Source: Haloactinopolyspora alba
GTDB taxonomy: Bacteria > Actinomycetota > Actinomycetes > Jiangellales > Jiangellaceae
DNA length: 64,000 nucleotides
Assembly (NCBI RefSeq): GCF_003014555.1
Contig: NZ_PYGE01000011.1
Coordinates: 1-64,000 of the forward strand
Direction of reading: 5' to 3'
The notes under the pieces were generated by a model that was not told the DNA's origin, searched no databases, and saw only the letters and a program-made list of their open reading frames with translations. Made by a program: the position numbers and the translations under genes. The number at the start of each line of letters is the position of its first letter. Position 1 is the first letter of the stretch. This document shows, piece by piece, positions 7,215-15,654 of the stretch.

Positions 7215-8042
7215 CTAGACCTTCCGCCAGCCCGGCACCCACGCGCCGTCCTCGACGGTGTAGTCGCCGAACAGCGCCGGCGCCTCCTTGACCATCAGCT
7301 CACCGACCTTGCCCAGTACGAGACGGATCTCCTCCTCGGCGCCGGGAGCGGTGCGGTGCTCGATGACGTGCCGCAGGGTCCGCACGTTCGCCGTCCACAC
7401 CAGGCCGGTGGCCAGCCCTTCCGGCGCGAACCGGCGCATGAACGAGGTCTTGGCCTTCTTCTCGCCGAACTTCACACCTTCGTCGTCCAGCCCGAAGTGC
7501 TCGGCCATCCAGGTCTGGAACGACTCCATCTGTTCCAGCAGCTCCGTCGCCCGCTGCATGAGCTCGGGGTCCTCGCGTGCCCACTCGGGGAACCAGAACG
7601 GCAGGTCGTCGAGGCGGACGAAGCGCAGCGACTCCTGCGAGACCGCCACGCCCGCGCGATGGCGCACCAGCTCGTGCGTGGTGACCCGGCTGACGTTGTG
7701 CAGCACGAACGAGAAGCTCACGTGCTCGAGGACCGAGCCGTGCGCGCTGGACAGGATGTTCTGCAGGTACTGGCCCTGGTCGGTGCGCACCCTGCTGACG
7801 TTCGGGTTGAGGCCGGGCTCCCACGACCGGTAACAGATCCGCCCGGCGAACTCGGCGATGTTCTGGGCGTCGTCCAGGTCGCCGCGGTCGACGCGCTCGA
7901 GCCAGCTCTCGCCACCGACCTCGGCGAGATACCGGGCGACCTCGTCGTAGTCGAAGTCGGGACGGGCGACGAGGTGGACCTCGGGTTCGACGGTGCGCAA
8001 CTTGACCTCCGGAGCAGACGTGTTCGCGGCCCAGTCTGCCAC
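7215..8042 (-). CDS. thyX: FAD-dependent thymidylate synthase ThyX family
   Basis: A 275-residue ThyX-type flavoprotein that makes dTMP from dUMP using methylene-tetrahydrofolate and NADPH. Recognised by SSAHGSVLEHVSFSFVLHN (about 98-116) and by RHRAGVAVSQESLR (127-140). In classical ThyX the signature is RHR-x7-S; here the serine is one residue further (RHR-x8-S), a variant shared, from memory, with a subset of actinobacterial proteins. The start is GTG at 8042. It lies 34 bases after the epimerase at 8077-8823 and upstream of the regulator, possibly one transcript. Whether it is the sole thymidylate synthase of the cell cannot be judged here. Confidence 0.82.
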   Translation of the reverse strand: MADWAANTSAPEVKLRTVEPEVHLVARPDFDYDEVARYLAEVGGESWLERVDRGDLDDAQNIAEFAGRICYRSWEPGLNPNVSRVRTDQGQYLQNILSSAHGSVLEHVSFSFVLHNVSRVTTHELVRHRAGVAVSQESLRFVRLDDLPFWFPEWAREDPELMQRATELLEQMESFQTWMAEHFGLDDEGVKFGEKKAKTSFMRRFAPEGLATGLVWTANVRTLRHVIEHRTAPGAEEEIRLVLGKVGELMVKEAPALFGDYTVEDGAWVPGWRKV

Positions 8043-8076
8043 CGGTCACCGCCGCCGGCTCACCGCCGTCACCGGC

Positions 8077-8823
8077 TCACAGGGTCCGCGACGGCCGCCA
8101 GCCGAGCACCTCGGAGGTGTCGTCCGGCAGCACCGACACGCCGGCGACGTCGGCGGTCACGGTGAACGGCCGGTACGGCCCGCGATAGGTGGCCGCGGCC
8201 TCGAACGCGGCCGCCAGGTCGGCGGCGGCCAGGGCCGGGATCGCGCTGCCGCGTCCGTCGCGCATCGCCATCTCCGCCGGCGGGCGCCCGTCCGGCGGCC
8301 GCCACGCCGGCCAGTCCTCGTCCGGGGTCGGGAAGACCAGCCGCAGCGAGCACGCCGACAGGTCGAAACCGGGCGTCAGCGCCGCACACACCTGCTCGCC
8401 GAGCCGCTTGGTGAGCCCGTACCCGCTCGCCGAGTCCGGCGCCTCGGTGGTGTCCACCACCCGCGTGAAGTAGTCGGCGAACACCGACATGGTGCTGACG
8501 TGCACGAACGAGCTGACGCCCGCCGCGGCGGCGAGCGTCAGCGCGAGATGGACCGAGCCGACGTTGACGTCGAACGCGGCCCGGACGGTCTCGGGCTCGT
8601 GCACGTCTCCGCGCGGCACGACCGCGGCCATGTGCACCACCGTGTCCGCCCCCGCCACGGCCGCGGCCACGTCGTCGGCGGACCGGGCGTCGCCGACGAC
8701 GGACTTCACCCCGGGAATCTCCGACGGCCGGGTGTCGAGCACGCGCACCCGATGCCGTCCGGTGAGGTGTGCGGTGCTGTGCGAGCCGACCAGCCCCGCG
8801 CCGCCGATGACCACGATGTCCAT
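8077..8823 (-). CDS. NAD-dependent epimerase/dehydratase (second copy)
   Basis: A 248-residue extended SDR with MDIVVIGGAGLVGSH at the start, STMSVFA as the Ser region and an intact YGLTK (YxxxK). ATG 8823 is chosen because GGGAGATCGC precedes it; a longer frame to 8952 would overlap the divergent promoter. It is shorter than typical GalE-like enzymes (about 310), so the C-terminal substrate domain is reduced. Divergent from the DapA-like gene at 8972, it forms a second epimerase/aldolase module parallel to 3797-5850. Likely a sugar- or uronate-type dehydrogenase or epimerase; substrate unknown. Confidence 0.8.
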   Translation of the reverse strand: MDIVVIGGAGLVGSHSTAHLTGRHRVRVLDTRPSEIPGVKSVVGDARSADDVAAAVAGADTVVHMAAVVPRGDVHEPETVRAAFDVNVGSVHLALTLAAAAGVSSFVHVSTMSVFADYFTRVVDTTEAPDSASGYGLTKRLGEQVCAALTPGFDLSACSLRLVFPTPDEDWPAWRPPDGRPPAEMAMRDGRGSAIPALAAADLAAAFEAAATYRGPYRPFTVTADVAGVSVLPDDTSEVLGWRPSRTL

Positions 8824-8971
8824 GCGATCTCCCGTCCCGTACGTGCGGCCCCGTGCGCGGTGCCCGGAACCGCGTGCCAGTATGACCGACCGACTGCCAG
8901 GGCCCGAATGCGCGGCACCCCGAACGGCCGCTTTGCGATGCCGTCGGCCCACGGCTCGATACGCTGCCCGT

Positions 8972-9931
8972 GTGGCGAACTCGCGGGACCTGACTCACGT
9001 GACCGAACGGCTCCGGTGGTCGCTCGTGGCCGCGCCCGCGACGCCGATGCACGCGGACGGCAGTGTCGACGTCGACGTCTACGGCGCCTACGTCGACCAC
9101 CTCGTCCGCACCGGAGCGGGCGGGCTCGCCGTCGCGGCACACACGGGGCGCGGGGAACGGCTGCCGACCGAGCTGAAGGCCGGGCTCGTGCGCCGGGCCG
9201 CCGCGACCGGCGTCCCGGTGATCGCGGGCGTCGGTAGCACCGGCCCGGATGCCGACGCCGCCGAGCAGGCCGAATGGGCCGCCGCCGCTGCCGCCGCGGG
9301 CGCCGAGGCGCTGATGGTGTTCCCGCCGGCCGACGTCGCCGACGTCGCGTCGGTGCTGGCCCAGCACGACCGGCTCGCCGAAGCCGGCGGACTGCCATTG
9401 CTGTGCTTCGACCTCTACACCCGCCCGTACCCCTACGACGTCCTGACCCGGCTGCTGGACCACCCGGGCGTGGTGGCGTTCAAGCCGGCCCGGCTGTACG
9501 ACGCGATCGCGTGCCAGGCCGGCATCGCCGCGGCGCGCGCCCGTGGGCGGCTGGTGCTGACCGGTGAGGACCGGATGCTGGGCCCGTCGCTCATGTGGGG
9601 CGCCGAGGGTGCGCTGCTCGGTATCGCCGCGGCCGCGGTCCCGGTGACCGCCGCCGCCGTCGAGACGTTCGCCGCCGCCGTGCACACGTCCGCCCGCGAC
9701 GCCGCCGCACGCTTCCTCGAGGTCTCCGCCGTGGTCGACGAGCTCGCCCGGGTGTCCTTCCGGCCTCCGTACGACGGGTACGTGCAGCGGATGCTGTGGG
9801 TCGCCGCCGACGAGGGCGCCATCCCGGACGAGTTCGCTGTCGACGCGTACCGGCCGCCGGACGTCGACGACGGCGAGCGCGCGGAGGTGCTGCGCGTGGT
9901 GCGCCAGTGTCTCGAGCAGGTACGGCGGTGA
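8972..9931 (+). CDS. DapA-family aldolase-dehydratase (second copy)
   Basis: A 319-residue member of the dihydrodipicolinate synthase superfamily. The Schiff-base lysine is in VVAFKPARLYD and the tyrosine region in CFDLYTRPYPYD; the C-terminus (FRPPYDGYVQRMLWVA) resembles deoxyglucarate-dehydratase-like or unassigned relatives more than lysine-pathway DapA. The GTG start at 8972 is set by a -10 box TACGCT at 8960-8965 only six bases upstream, so the mRNA is probably leaderless. It diverges from the epimerase at 8823, and both likely act in one catabolic route. Confidence 0.78.
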   Translation: MANSRDLTHVTERLRWSLVAAPATPMHADGSVDVDVYGAYVDHLVRTGAGGLAVAAHTGRGERLPTELKAGLVRRAAATGVPVIAGVGSTGPDADAAEQAEWAAAAAAAGAEALMVFPPADVADVASVLAQHDRLAEAGGLPLLCFDLYTRPYPYDVLTRLLDHPGVVAFKPARLYDAIACQAGIAAARARGRLVLTGEDRMLGPSLMWGAEGALLGIAAAAVPVTAAAVETFAAAVHTSARDAAARFLEVSAVVDELARVSFRPPYDGYVQRMLWVAADEGAIPDEFAVDAYRPPDVDDGERAEVLRVVRQCLEQVRR

Positions 9932-9966
9932 CGGCATGCGCCGGCAGGAGACGTAGGGTCGACGTC

Positions 9967-10008
9967 ATGGCCCGTCACACCACCGAGTGCGCCCGAAAGC
10001 GAGCGTGA
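9967..10008 (+). CDS. Short leader ORF ([13 protein letters not shown]) coupled to rarA
   Basis: A -10 box TAGGGT (9954-9959) lies seven bases before ATG 9967, the leaderless arrangement. The ORF encodes 13 residues, [13 protein letters not shown], and its TGA stop (10006-10008) overlaps the GTG (10005) in frame with rarA. Translational coupling would explain why rarA has no clear ribosome site of its own. It may be only a coupling device rather than a functional peptide. Confidence 0.4.
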   Translation: MARHTTECARKRA

Positions 10009-11393
10009 CCGCGCCGATGGAGCAGGAGGGCCTGTTCGGCGACGCACCCAGCCCCGCGGCTCCCGCCGTTCCCGCGGGGGCGCTGGCCGGCGCCGGTGAC
10101 GAGTACGCCGGGCAGCCGCTTGCGGTACGGATGCGCCCGCGCACCCTGGACGAGATCATCGGCCAGCAGCACCTGCTCGACGGCGGCGCGCCACTGCGCC
10201 GGCTGGTCGAGGAGGACCAGCCGATGGCCCTGGTGCTGTGGGGACCTCCCGGCACCGGCAAGACCACGCTGGCCTACGTCGTCAGCCGTGCCACGCAGCG
10301 CCGGTTCGTCGAGCTGTCCGCGGTGACCGCCGGGGTCAAGGACGTGCGCAACGTGGTCGACGGCGCCCGTCGCGAGCTCGTCCGCTCCGGGGTCGGGACG
10401 GTCCTGTTCGTCGACGAGGTGCACCGTTTCTCCAAGACCCAGCAGGACGCGCTGTTGCCCGGCGTCGAGAACCGGTGGGTCTCTCTCGTCGCGGCGACCA
10501 CCGAGAACCCGTACTTCTCGCTGATCAGCCCGCTGCTGTCGCGGTCGCTGCTGCTCACGCTCGAGCCGTTGACCGAGGAGTCCGTCAGCGACGTCATCCA
10601 CCGCGCCCTCACCGAGGAACGCGGCCTCGGCGGCGCCGTCACGATCACCGACGACGCGCACGAGCACCTCGTCCGGCTGGCCGGTGGCGACGCGCGGCGC
10701 GCGCTGACCTACCTGGAGGCCGCCGCCGGCGCCGTTGCGGGCCAGGACGACGCGGCCATCACCGTCGACGTCGCCGAGAAGGCCGTCGACCGGGCGGCGG
10801 TGCGCTACGACCGCGACGGTGACCAGCACTACGACGTCACCAGCGCCATGATCAAGTCGATCCGCGGCAGCGACGTCGACGCCGGCCTGCACTACCTCGC
10901 CCGGATGGCCGAGGCGGGGGAGGACCCGAAGTTCCTGGCCCGGCGGCTGGTCATCCTCGCCAGCGAGGACATCGGGATGGCCGACCCCACGGCATTGCAG
11001 ACGGCGGTGGCCGCCGCCCAGGCGGTGCAGCTGATCGGATGGCCCGAGGCGCAGATCACGCTGGCGCAGGCCGTCATCGCGCTGGCTCTCGCGCCGAAGT
11101 CGAACAGCGTCGTCAAGGCCATCGGCGCCGCCGTCGGCGACGTCCGCGACGGCAGGGCCGGCGCCGTCCCGCCGCACCTGCGCGACTCGCACTACGCGGG
11201 CTCGAAGTCACTCGGGCACGGCACCACGTACGCCTACGCCCACGACGACCCCCGCGGCGTGGTGCGCCAGCAGTACGCGCCCGACACGGTCGCCGATGCG
11301 CGCTACTACGAGCCCGGCACCCGGGGCGCCGAACGCGACTATGCCGAACGCTACGAACGCCTCCGCGCCATCATCCGCGGCGACGCGGACTGA
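10005..11393 (+). CDS. rarA: Replication-associated recombination protein A (RarA/MgsA AAA+ ATPase)
   Basis: A 462-residue AAA+ ATPase related to clamp-loader subunits and RuvB, acting at stalled replication forks. Walker A is GPPGTGKTT (80-88), Walker B is [12 protein letters not shown], followed by [10 protein letters not shown] and [10 protein letters not shown] typical of RarA, and the C-terminal tetramerisation domain has the conserved EDIGMADP and RLRD-like [21 protein letters not shown] 10005 overlaps the stop of a 13-codon leader ORF; GTG 9987 and ATG 10017 are alternatives in the same frame. Full family length. It stands upstream of the alaS operon as in many actinobacteria. Confidence 0.93.
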   Translation: MTAPMEQEGLFGDAPSPAAPAVPAGALAGAGDEYAGQPLAVRMRPRTLDEIIGQQHLLDGGAPLRRLVEEDQPMALVLWGPPGTGKTTLAYVVSRATQRRFVELSAVTAGVKDVRNVVDGARRELVRSGVGTVLFVDEVHRFSKTQQDALLPGVENRWVSLVAATTENPYFSLISPLLSRSLLLTLEPLTEESVSDVIHRALTEERGLGGAVTITDDAHEHLVRLAGGDARRALTYLEAAAGAVAGQDDAAITVDVAEKAVDRAAVRYDRDGDQHYDVTSAMIKSIRGSDVDAGLHYLARMAEAGEDPKFLARRLVILASEDIGMADPTALQTAVAAAQAVQLIGWPEAQITLAQAVIALALAPKSNSVVKAIGAAVGDVRDGRAGAVPPHLRDSHYAGSKSLGHGTTYAYAHDDPRGVVRQQYAPDTVADARYYEPGTRGAERDYAERYERLRAIIRGDAD

Positions 11394-11443
11394 CGACGCG
11401 AGGCGCTGGACAACCGCAGCCGAGCGCTGGGCAGTGCGATCCA

Positions 11444-11522
11444 TAGACAACTGAGCGCTGGATAGACAACTCAGCGACGGATACGGACCCGAAACCGCTC
11501 ACATTCGGCGCTCAATTGTCTA
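11444..11522. repeat. Cluster of direct and inverted TAGACAAC..AGCGC repeats
   Basis: TAGACAACTGAGCGC (11444-11458) recurs directly as TAGACAACTCAGCG (11463-11476) and inverted as GCGCTCAATTGTCTA (11508-11522; one mismatch). Further GCGCTGG/GCGCTGAG words flank it at 11403, 11423 and 11527. The 342-base gap between rarA and the DUF948 gene holds this cluster plus a probable -10 TAGGGT at 11686-11691 for the next operon, and no gene. It may be a small mobile-element relic or protein-binding array. Confidence 0.5.
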
Positions 11523-11735
11523 TGCGGCGCTGAGATGTACCTCGAGCACGCTGACGACGGCCCCGGGCAGGTGGAGTGGATCGGTGCCGGCCTTCGCCCA
11601 CGGCTCGTACCTCGCCGCCGCCGGACCGAACCCCTGGCCGGCACGATCCACTCCACCACACCACCGGGGACCGTCGCGGCGCGGTAGGGTCGGACGCTTG
11701 AGACGACCGTCCACCGTAGAGAGGCTTTCGCACCC

Positions 11736-12122
11736 ATGTCCGTAGGCGAGATCGCCGGGCTGCTGGCCGCCGTAGCCCTCGTGGCGCTCGTCGGCATCAT
11801 CGCTGTGCCGATCATCAAGCTGGGCCGGACCGTCGACGAGTTCACGCGCGTCGTCCGCGACCTGCGCAACGAACACGTCGCGAAGACGGCCACCACGGTC
11901 GACGAGACCAACGAGCTGCTCGCCTCCACCAACGCCCAGCTGCAGCGTGTCGACGCCATCACGTCGAACGCGCAGACCGTGACCACCAACGCGGCCGCAC
12001 TGTCGTCGCTGTTCTCCGCGACGCTCGGCGGGCCGCTGGTGCGTACGGCGGCGTTCACCTACGGCGTGCGGCGGGCCATCACCGGCCGGCGCGACGGCGG
12101 CCGGCGGGGGAGCAGGCGATGA
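11736..12122 (+). CDS. DUF948 domain-containing membrane protein
   Basis: A 128-residue protein with one N-terminal membrane helix (IAGLLAAVALVALVGIIAVP) followed by a long amphipathic coiled-coil-like region rich in Thr and Asn, as in the DUF948 family found in Gram-positive bacteria. It is the first gene of the alaS operon and overlaps the next gene by four bases (ATGA). The function is unknown; the location is conserved in actinobacteria. Start ATG 11736 follows gagagg. Confidence 0.8.
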   Translation: MSVGEIAGLLAAVALVALVGIIAVPIIKLGRTVDEFTRVVRDLRNEHVAKTATTVDETNELLASTNAQLQRVDAITSNAQTVTTNAAALSSLFSATLGGPLVRTAAFTYGVRRAITGRRDGGRRGSRR

Positions 12123-12427
12123 AGCGGGTATTCTGGATCGCACTGGGAGCGACGGCAGGCGTCCTGGTGGTCCGCCGGGTGACCCGTGCGGCCGAGAGCC
12201 TCACCCCGGAGGGCGCCGCGGACAGGGTCTCCGCCGGGCTGGGCCAGCTCGCCGAGTCCGTCCGCGAATTCACCGAAGAGGTCCGGGCCGGCATGACCGA
12301 ACGGGACGCCGAGCTGCGCCAGGCTCTGGGCATCACCGGCGACGGCAGCGGCGCCGGCCCGCGCGGTGAGGCCGACCTGCAGGCCGTCGACGACATCGTC
12401 CGCACCACACCGAGAGGCACCCACTGA
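12119..12427 (+). CDS. DUF6167-like small protein of the alaS operon
   Basis: A 102-residue protein starting MKRVFWIALGATAGVLVVRR, a single short membrane or signal-anchor helix, then a charged helical region (SVREFTEEVRAGMTERDAEL). Proteins of this size and form lie between the DUF948 gene and alaS in many actinobacteria. Start overlaps the DUF948 stop (ATGA); alaS begins two bases after its stop. No biochemical role known. Confidence 0.7.
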   Translation: MKRVFWIALGATAGVLVVRRVTRAAESLTPEGAADRVSAGLGQLAESVREFTEEVRAGMTERDAELRQALGITGDGSGAGPRGEADLQAVDDIVRTTPRGTH

Positions 12428-12429
12428 TC

Positions 12430-15111
12430 ATGGAGACCGCCGAGATCCGGCGCCGCTTCCTCGACCACTTCGAAGCCAACGGTCACACCGTCGTCCCCAG
12501 CGCACCGCTGATCTCGCCGGACCCGTCGTTGCTGTTCACGGTGGCCGGAATGGTCCCGTTCATCCCGTACCTGACCGGCCAGCAGCCCGCGCCGTGGCCA
12601 CGGGCCACCAGCGTGCAGAAGTGCATCCGCACCCAGGACATCGAAGAGGTCGGCAAGACCACCCGGCACGGCACGTTCTTCCAGATGAACGGGAACTTCT
12701 CGTTCGGCGACTACTTCAAGGAAGGCGCCATCGCGCACGCCTGGGAGCTGGTCACCGGGTCGCAGGACGATGGCGGGTACGGCTTCGACCCGGGGGCGAT
12801 CTGGGTCACGGTGTACCAGGAGGACGACGAGGCCGCCGACCTGTGGCGCAAGATCGCCGGGCTGCCCGACGAGCGCATCCAGCGGCGCGGGCGCAAGGAC
12901 AACTACTGGCACACCGGCCAGGCCGGCCCCGGTGGCCCGTGCAGCGAGATCTACGTCGACAGAGGCCCGCAGTACGGACCCGACGGGGGCCCCGTCGTCG
13001 ACGAGGACCGCTTCCTCGAGATCTGGAACCTCGTCTTCATGGAGTACGAGCTCACCGACGTGAAGAGCAAGGAGGACTTCACGATCGTCGGCGAGCTGCC
13101 GTCGAAGAACATCGACACCGGCATGGGCATGGAGCGGGTCTCGTACCTGCTGCAGGACGTCGACAACATGTACGAGATCGACCAGGTCTACCCGGTCATC
13201 GCGCACGCCTCGGAGCTGTCGGACAAGCGCTACGGCGCCGACCACGGCGACGACGTACGGATGCGTGTCGTCGCCGACCACGTGCGCAGCTCGCTCATGC
13301 TCATCGGCGACGGCGTCACGCCGTCCAACGAGGGCCGCGGTTACGTGCTGCGGCGGTTGCTGCGCCGCAGCGTGCGGGCGATGCGGCTGCTGGGCGTCCA
13401 GGACCGGGTCCTGCCGGAGCTGCTGCCGGTCAGCCGCGGCTGCATGCAGGCCGCCTACCCGGAGCTGGAGTCCGACTTCGACCGCATCTCGTCGGTGGCC
13501 TACGCCGAGGAGGACGCGTTCCGCAAGACGCTGCAGACCGGGACGCAGATCTTCGACCTGGCGGTCGGCGAGACCAGGGCGACCCAGCGCAGCGTGCTGC
13601 CCGGCGAGACGGCGTTCAAGCTGCACGACACCTACGGCTTCCCGATCGATCTCACCCTCGAGATGGCGTCGGAGCAGGGGCTCACGGTCGACGAGGGCGA
13701 GTTCCGGCGGCTGATGGAGGAGCAGCGCGAGCGCGCCAAGGCCGACGCCCGTGCGAAGAAGGCCGGCAGCTCGGCCACCGCCGCCTACCGCGAACTGCGC
13801 GAGACCGGGCCCACCCCGTTCACCGGCTACACCGAACTCGAGACCGAGAGCCGGGTGCGCGGGCTGATCCGGGACGGCGAGTCGGTGCCCGGCGCCGGTG
13901 AGGGCGAGATCGTCGAGGTCGTCCTGGACCGGACTCCCTTCTACGCCGAGTCCGGCGGGCAGGACAGCGACGCCGGCCGCATCCGCGGCGACGGGTTCGA
14001 GCTCGAGGTGCTCGACGTGCAGCGCCCGATGAAGGGCCTGATCGTGCACCGGGTCCGGGTCCGCGACGGCGAGGTGGCCTCCGGCCGCACCGTCCACGCC
14101 GCGGTCGACCAGGAATGGCGTATCGGCGCGTGCCAGGCGCACTCGGGCACGCACGTCGTGCACGCGGCGCTGCGTGAGGTCCTCGGCCCGCAGGCGCTGC
14201 AGAGCGGCTCCTACAACAAGCCCGGCTACCTGCGGCTGGACTTCTCCTGGGGGCAGGCGCTCGGTGCGGCCACCCGCAGCGAGGTCGAGGAGGTCGCGAA
14301 CCTCGCCATCCGCCGCGACTACCCGGTGTCTGCGGCCTACATGCCGCTGGAGAAGGCCCGCGAGATCGGCGCGCTGGCGCTGTTCGGCGAGACCTACGAC
14401 GAGGAGGTCCGTGTCGTCGAGATGAACGGCGAGTGGTCGCGCGAGCTGTGCGGCGGCACCCACGTGCAGCACTCGTCGCAGGTCGGGCTGGTCACGCTGA
14501 CCGGCGAGAGCTCCGTCGGCGCGGGCTCGCGCCGGGTCGAGGCGTTCGTCGGCATCGAGGGTTTCCGGCATCTCGCCACCGAGCGTGCGCTGGTCACCCA
14601 GCTGGCCGACCTGCTCAAGGTTCAGCCCGAGCAGCTGCCGGACCGGGTCGAGCGGCTGGTGACGCAGGTCCGCGACGCCGAGCGAGAGCTGGCGAAGACG
14701 CGCGCGGCGGCCCTGGGCTCGCGAGCCGGCGAGCTGGCCGGCTCGGCGCGTGACGTCGCCGGTATCGGCTTCGTCGGCTTCGCCGCCCCGGTCGGGTCCG
14801 CGGCGGACGACCTGCGCACGCTGGCACTGGACGTGCGTGGGCGCTTCGGCGCCGACCGTCCTGCGGTCGTGGCCGTGGCCGGCACCTCCGACGCGGGCCG
14901 CCCGAGCGTCGTCGTCGCGGTGAACGAGGCCGGCCGCGACCGCGGGCTGAAGGCCGGTGACCTGGTGAAGGTCGCCGCTCAGACCCTCGGCGGCGGAGGC
15001 GGCGGCAAGGACGACGTCGCCCAGGGTGGCGGGTCCGACCCGGAGGCCGTCGACGCGGCGCTGGCGAAGGTGGAGCAGGCCGTCGGCGAGACCGCGACAC
15101 GCGGTTCGTGA
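12430..15111 (+). CDS. alaS: Alanyl-tRNA synthetase
   Basis: An 893-residue class II synthetase charging tRNA-Ala. The N-terminal catalytic core shows PDPSLLFTVAGM and KTTRHGTFFQMNGNFSFGDYF. The editing domain has the zinc-binding HSGTH (about residue 568) and CGGTHVQHSSQVG (about 673), and the C-terminal C-Ala/DHHA1 region has the glycine-rich GGGGGGKDDVAQGGG (about 855-869). Length and order match the full AlaX-containing enzyme. ATG 12430 is the first codon of the conserved ETAEIRRRFLDHFEANGH. It overlaps ruvX by four bases (GTGA). Confidence 0.97.
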   Translation: METAEIRRRFLDHFEANGHTVVPSAPLISPDPSLLFTVAGMVPFIPYLTGQQPAPWPRATSVQKCIRTQDIEEVGKTTRHGTFFQMNGNFSFGDYFKEGAIAHAWELVTGSQDDGGYGFDPGAIWVTVYQEDDEAADLWRKIAGLPDERIQRRGRKDNYWHTGQAGPGGPCSEIYVDRGPQYGPDGGPVVDEDRFLEIWNLVFMEYELTDVKSKEDFTIVGELPSKNIDTGMGMERVSYLLQDVDNMYEIDQVYPVIAHASELSDKRYGADHGDDVRMRVVADHVRSSLMLIGDGVTPSNEGRGYVLRRLLRRSVRAMRLLGVQDRVLPELLPVSRGCMQAAYPELESDFDRISSVAYAEEDAFRKTLQTGTQIFDLAVGETRATQRSVLPGETAFKLHDTYGFPIDLTLEMASEQGLTVDEGEFRRLMEEQRERAKADARAKKAGSSATAAYRELRETGPTPFTGYTELETESRVRGLIRDGESVPGAGEGEIVEVVLDRTPFYAESGGQDSDAGRIRGDGFELEVLDVQRPMKGLIVHRVRVRDGEVASGRTVHAAVDQEWRIGACQAHSGTHVVHAALREVLGPQALQSGSYNKPGYLRLDFSWGQALGAATRSEVEEVANLAIRRDYPVSAAYMPLEKAREIGALALFGETYDEEVRVVEMNGEWSRELCGGTHVQHSSQVGLVTLTGESSVGAGSRRVEAFVGIEGFRHLATERALVTQLADLLKVQPEQLPDRVERLVTQVRDAERELAKTRAAALGSRAGELAGSARDVAGIGFVGFAAPVGSAADDLRTLALDVRGRFGADRPAVVAVAGTSDAGRPSVVVAVNEAGRDRGLKAGDLVKVAAQTLGGGGGGKDDVAQGGGSDPEAVDAALAKVEQAVGETATRGS

Positions 15112-15575
15112 CGGTGCGCAACGGCAGCCGGCTGGGCGTCGACATCGGAAGCGTCCGCATCGGCGTCGCATCGTGCGACCCCGGCGGCGTCATCGCGACA
15201 CCGGTCGAGACCGTCAAGCGAGGGAAGGGTGACCTGCGACGGCTCGCGGATCTGGCCCGCGACCGTGAGGTCATCGAAATCGTGGTCGGATTGCCGCGTA
15301 CGCTCGAAGGAGGGGAAGGGATCGCCGCCGGCGAGGCACGCGTGTTCGCTGCCGATTTGGCGCGACATGTGGCACCATGCCCGGTGCGTCTGGTTGACGA
15401 GAGGCTGACCACGGCGGTAGCAACCCGGAGCATGCGAGCCAGCGGAGTCTCGTCCCGGGCCGGCCGCCCCACGGTCGACCAGGCAGCGGCGATGGTGATC
15501 CTGCAGGACGCACTGGACACCGAACGAACGGCCGGGCAGCCGCCCGGAGAGGTGCTGGCGGTGACGCATGAGTGA
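15108..15575 (+). CDS. ruvX: Putative pre-16S rRNA nuclease / Holliday junction resolvase-like RuvX (YqgF)
   Basis: A 155-residue RNase H-fold protein with LGVDIGSVRIGVASCD (first catalytic Asp), IVVGLPRTLEGGEG and VRLVDERLTT (Glu), and a last conserved Asp in TVDQAAAMVILQ. E. coli YqgF processes the 5' end of 16S rRNA; a resolvase role has also been proposed. GTG 15108 overlaps the alaS stop and gives the standard N-terminus. It is followed by mltG, the usual actinobacterial order. Confidence 0.93.
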   Translation: MTVRNGSRLGVDIGSVRIGVASCDPGGVIATPVETVKRGKGDLRRLADLARDREVIEIVVGLPRTLEGGEGIAAGEARVFAADLARHVAPCPVRLVDERLTTAVATRSMRASGVSSRAGRPTVDQAAAMVILQDALDTERTAGQPPGEVLAVTHE

Positions 15576-15654
15576 GGCCGGCGGGCACGACGACGAGCCG
15601 ACGGACGATCACGGTGGCCCGGCGTGGCCGGCGAGGTCTCCGCGGAGTGAGTGA
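15568..15654 (+). CDS. Short ORF between ruvX and mltG, possibly the displaced mltG N-terminus
   Basis: ATG 15568 overlaps the ruvX stop and opens a 28-residue acidic reading frame (MSEAGGHDDEPTDDHGGPAW...) ending at TGA 15652-15654, five bases past the GTG chosen for mltG. Actinobacterial MltG proteins commonly start at this position with an acidic cytoplasmic segment. It could be the true N-terminus of MltG, put out of frame by an indel near 15640, or simply an overlapping ORF. Confidence 0.35.
   Translation: MSEAGGHDDEPTDDHGGPAWPARSPRSE

Noticed and set aside
12079-15171. 1030-codon open frame antisense to alaS
   Set aside because: It mirrors alaS in the complementary frame, a known effect of high G+C; composition (Ala/Gly/Arg/His-rich) and lack of motifs show it is not a gene.
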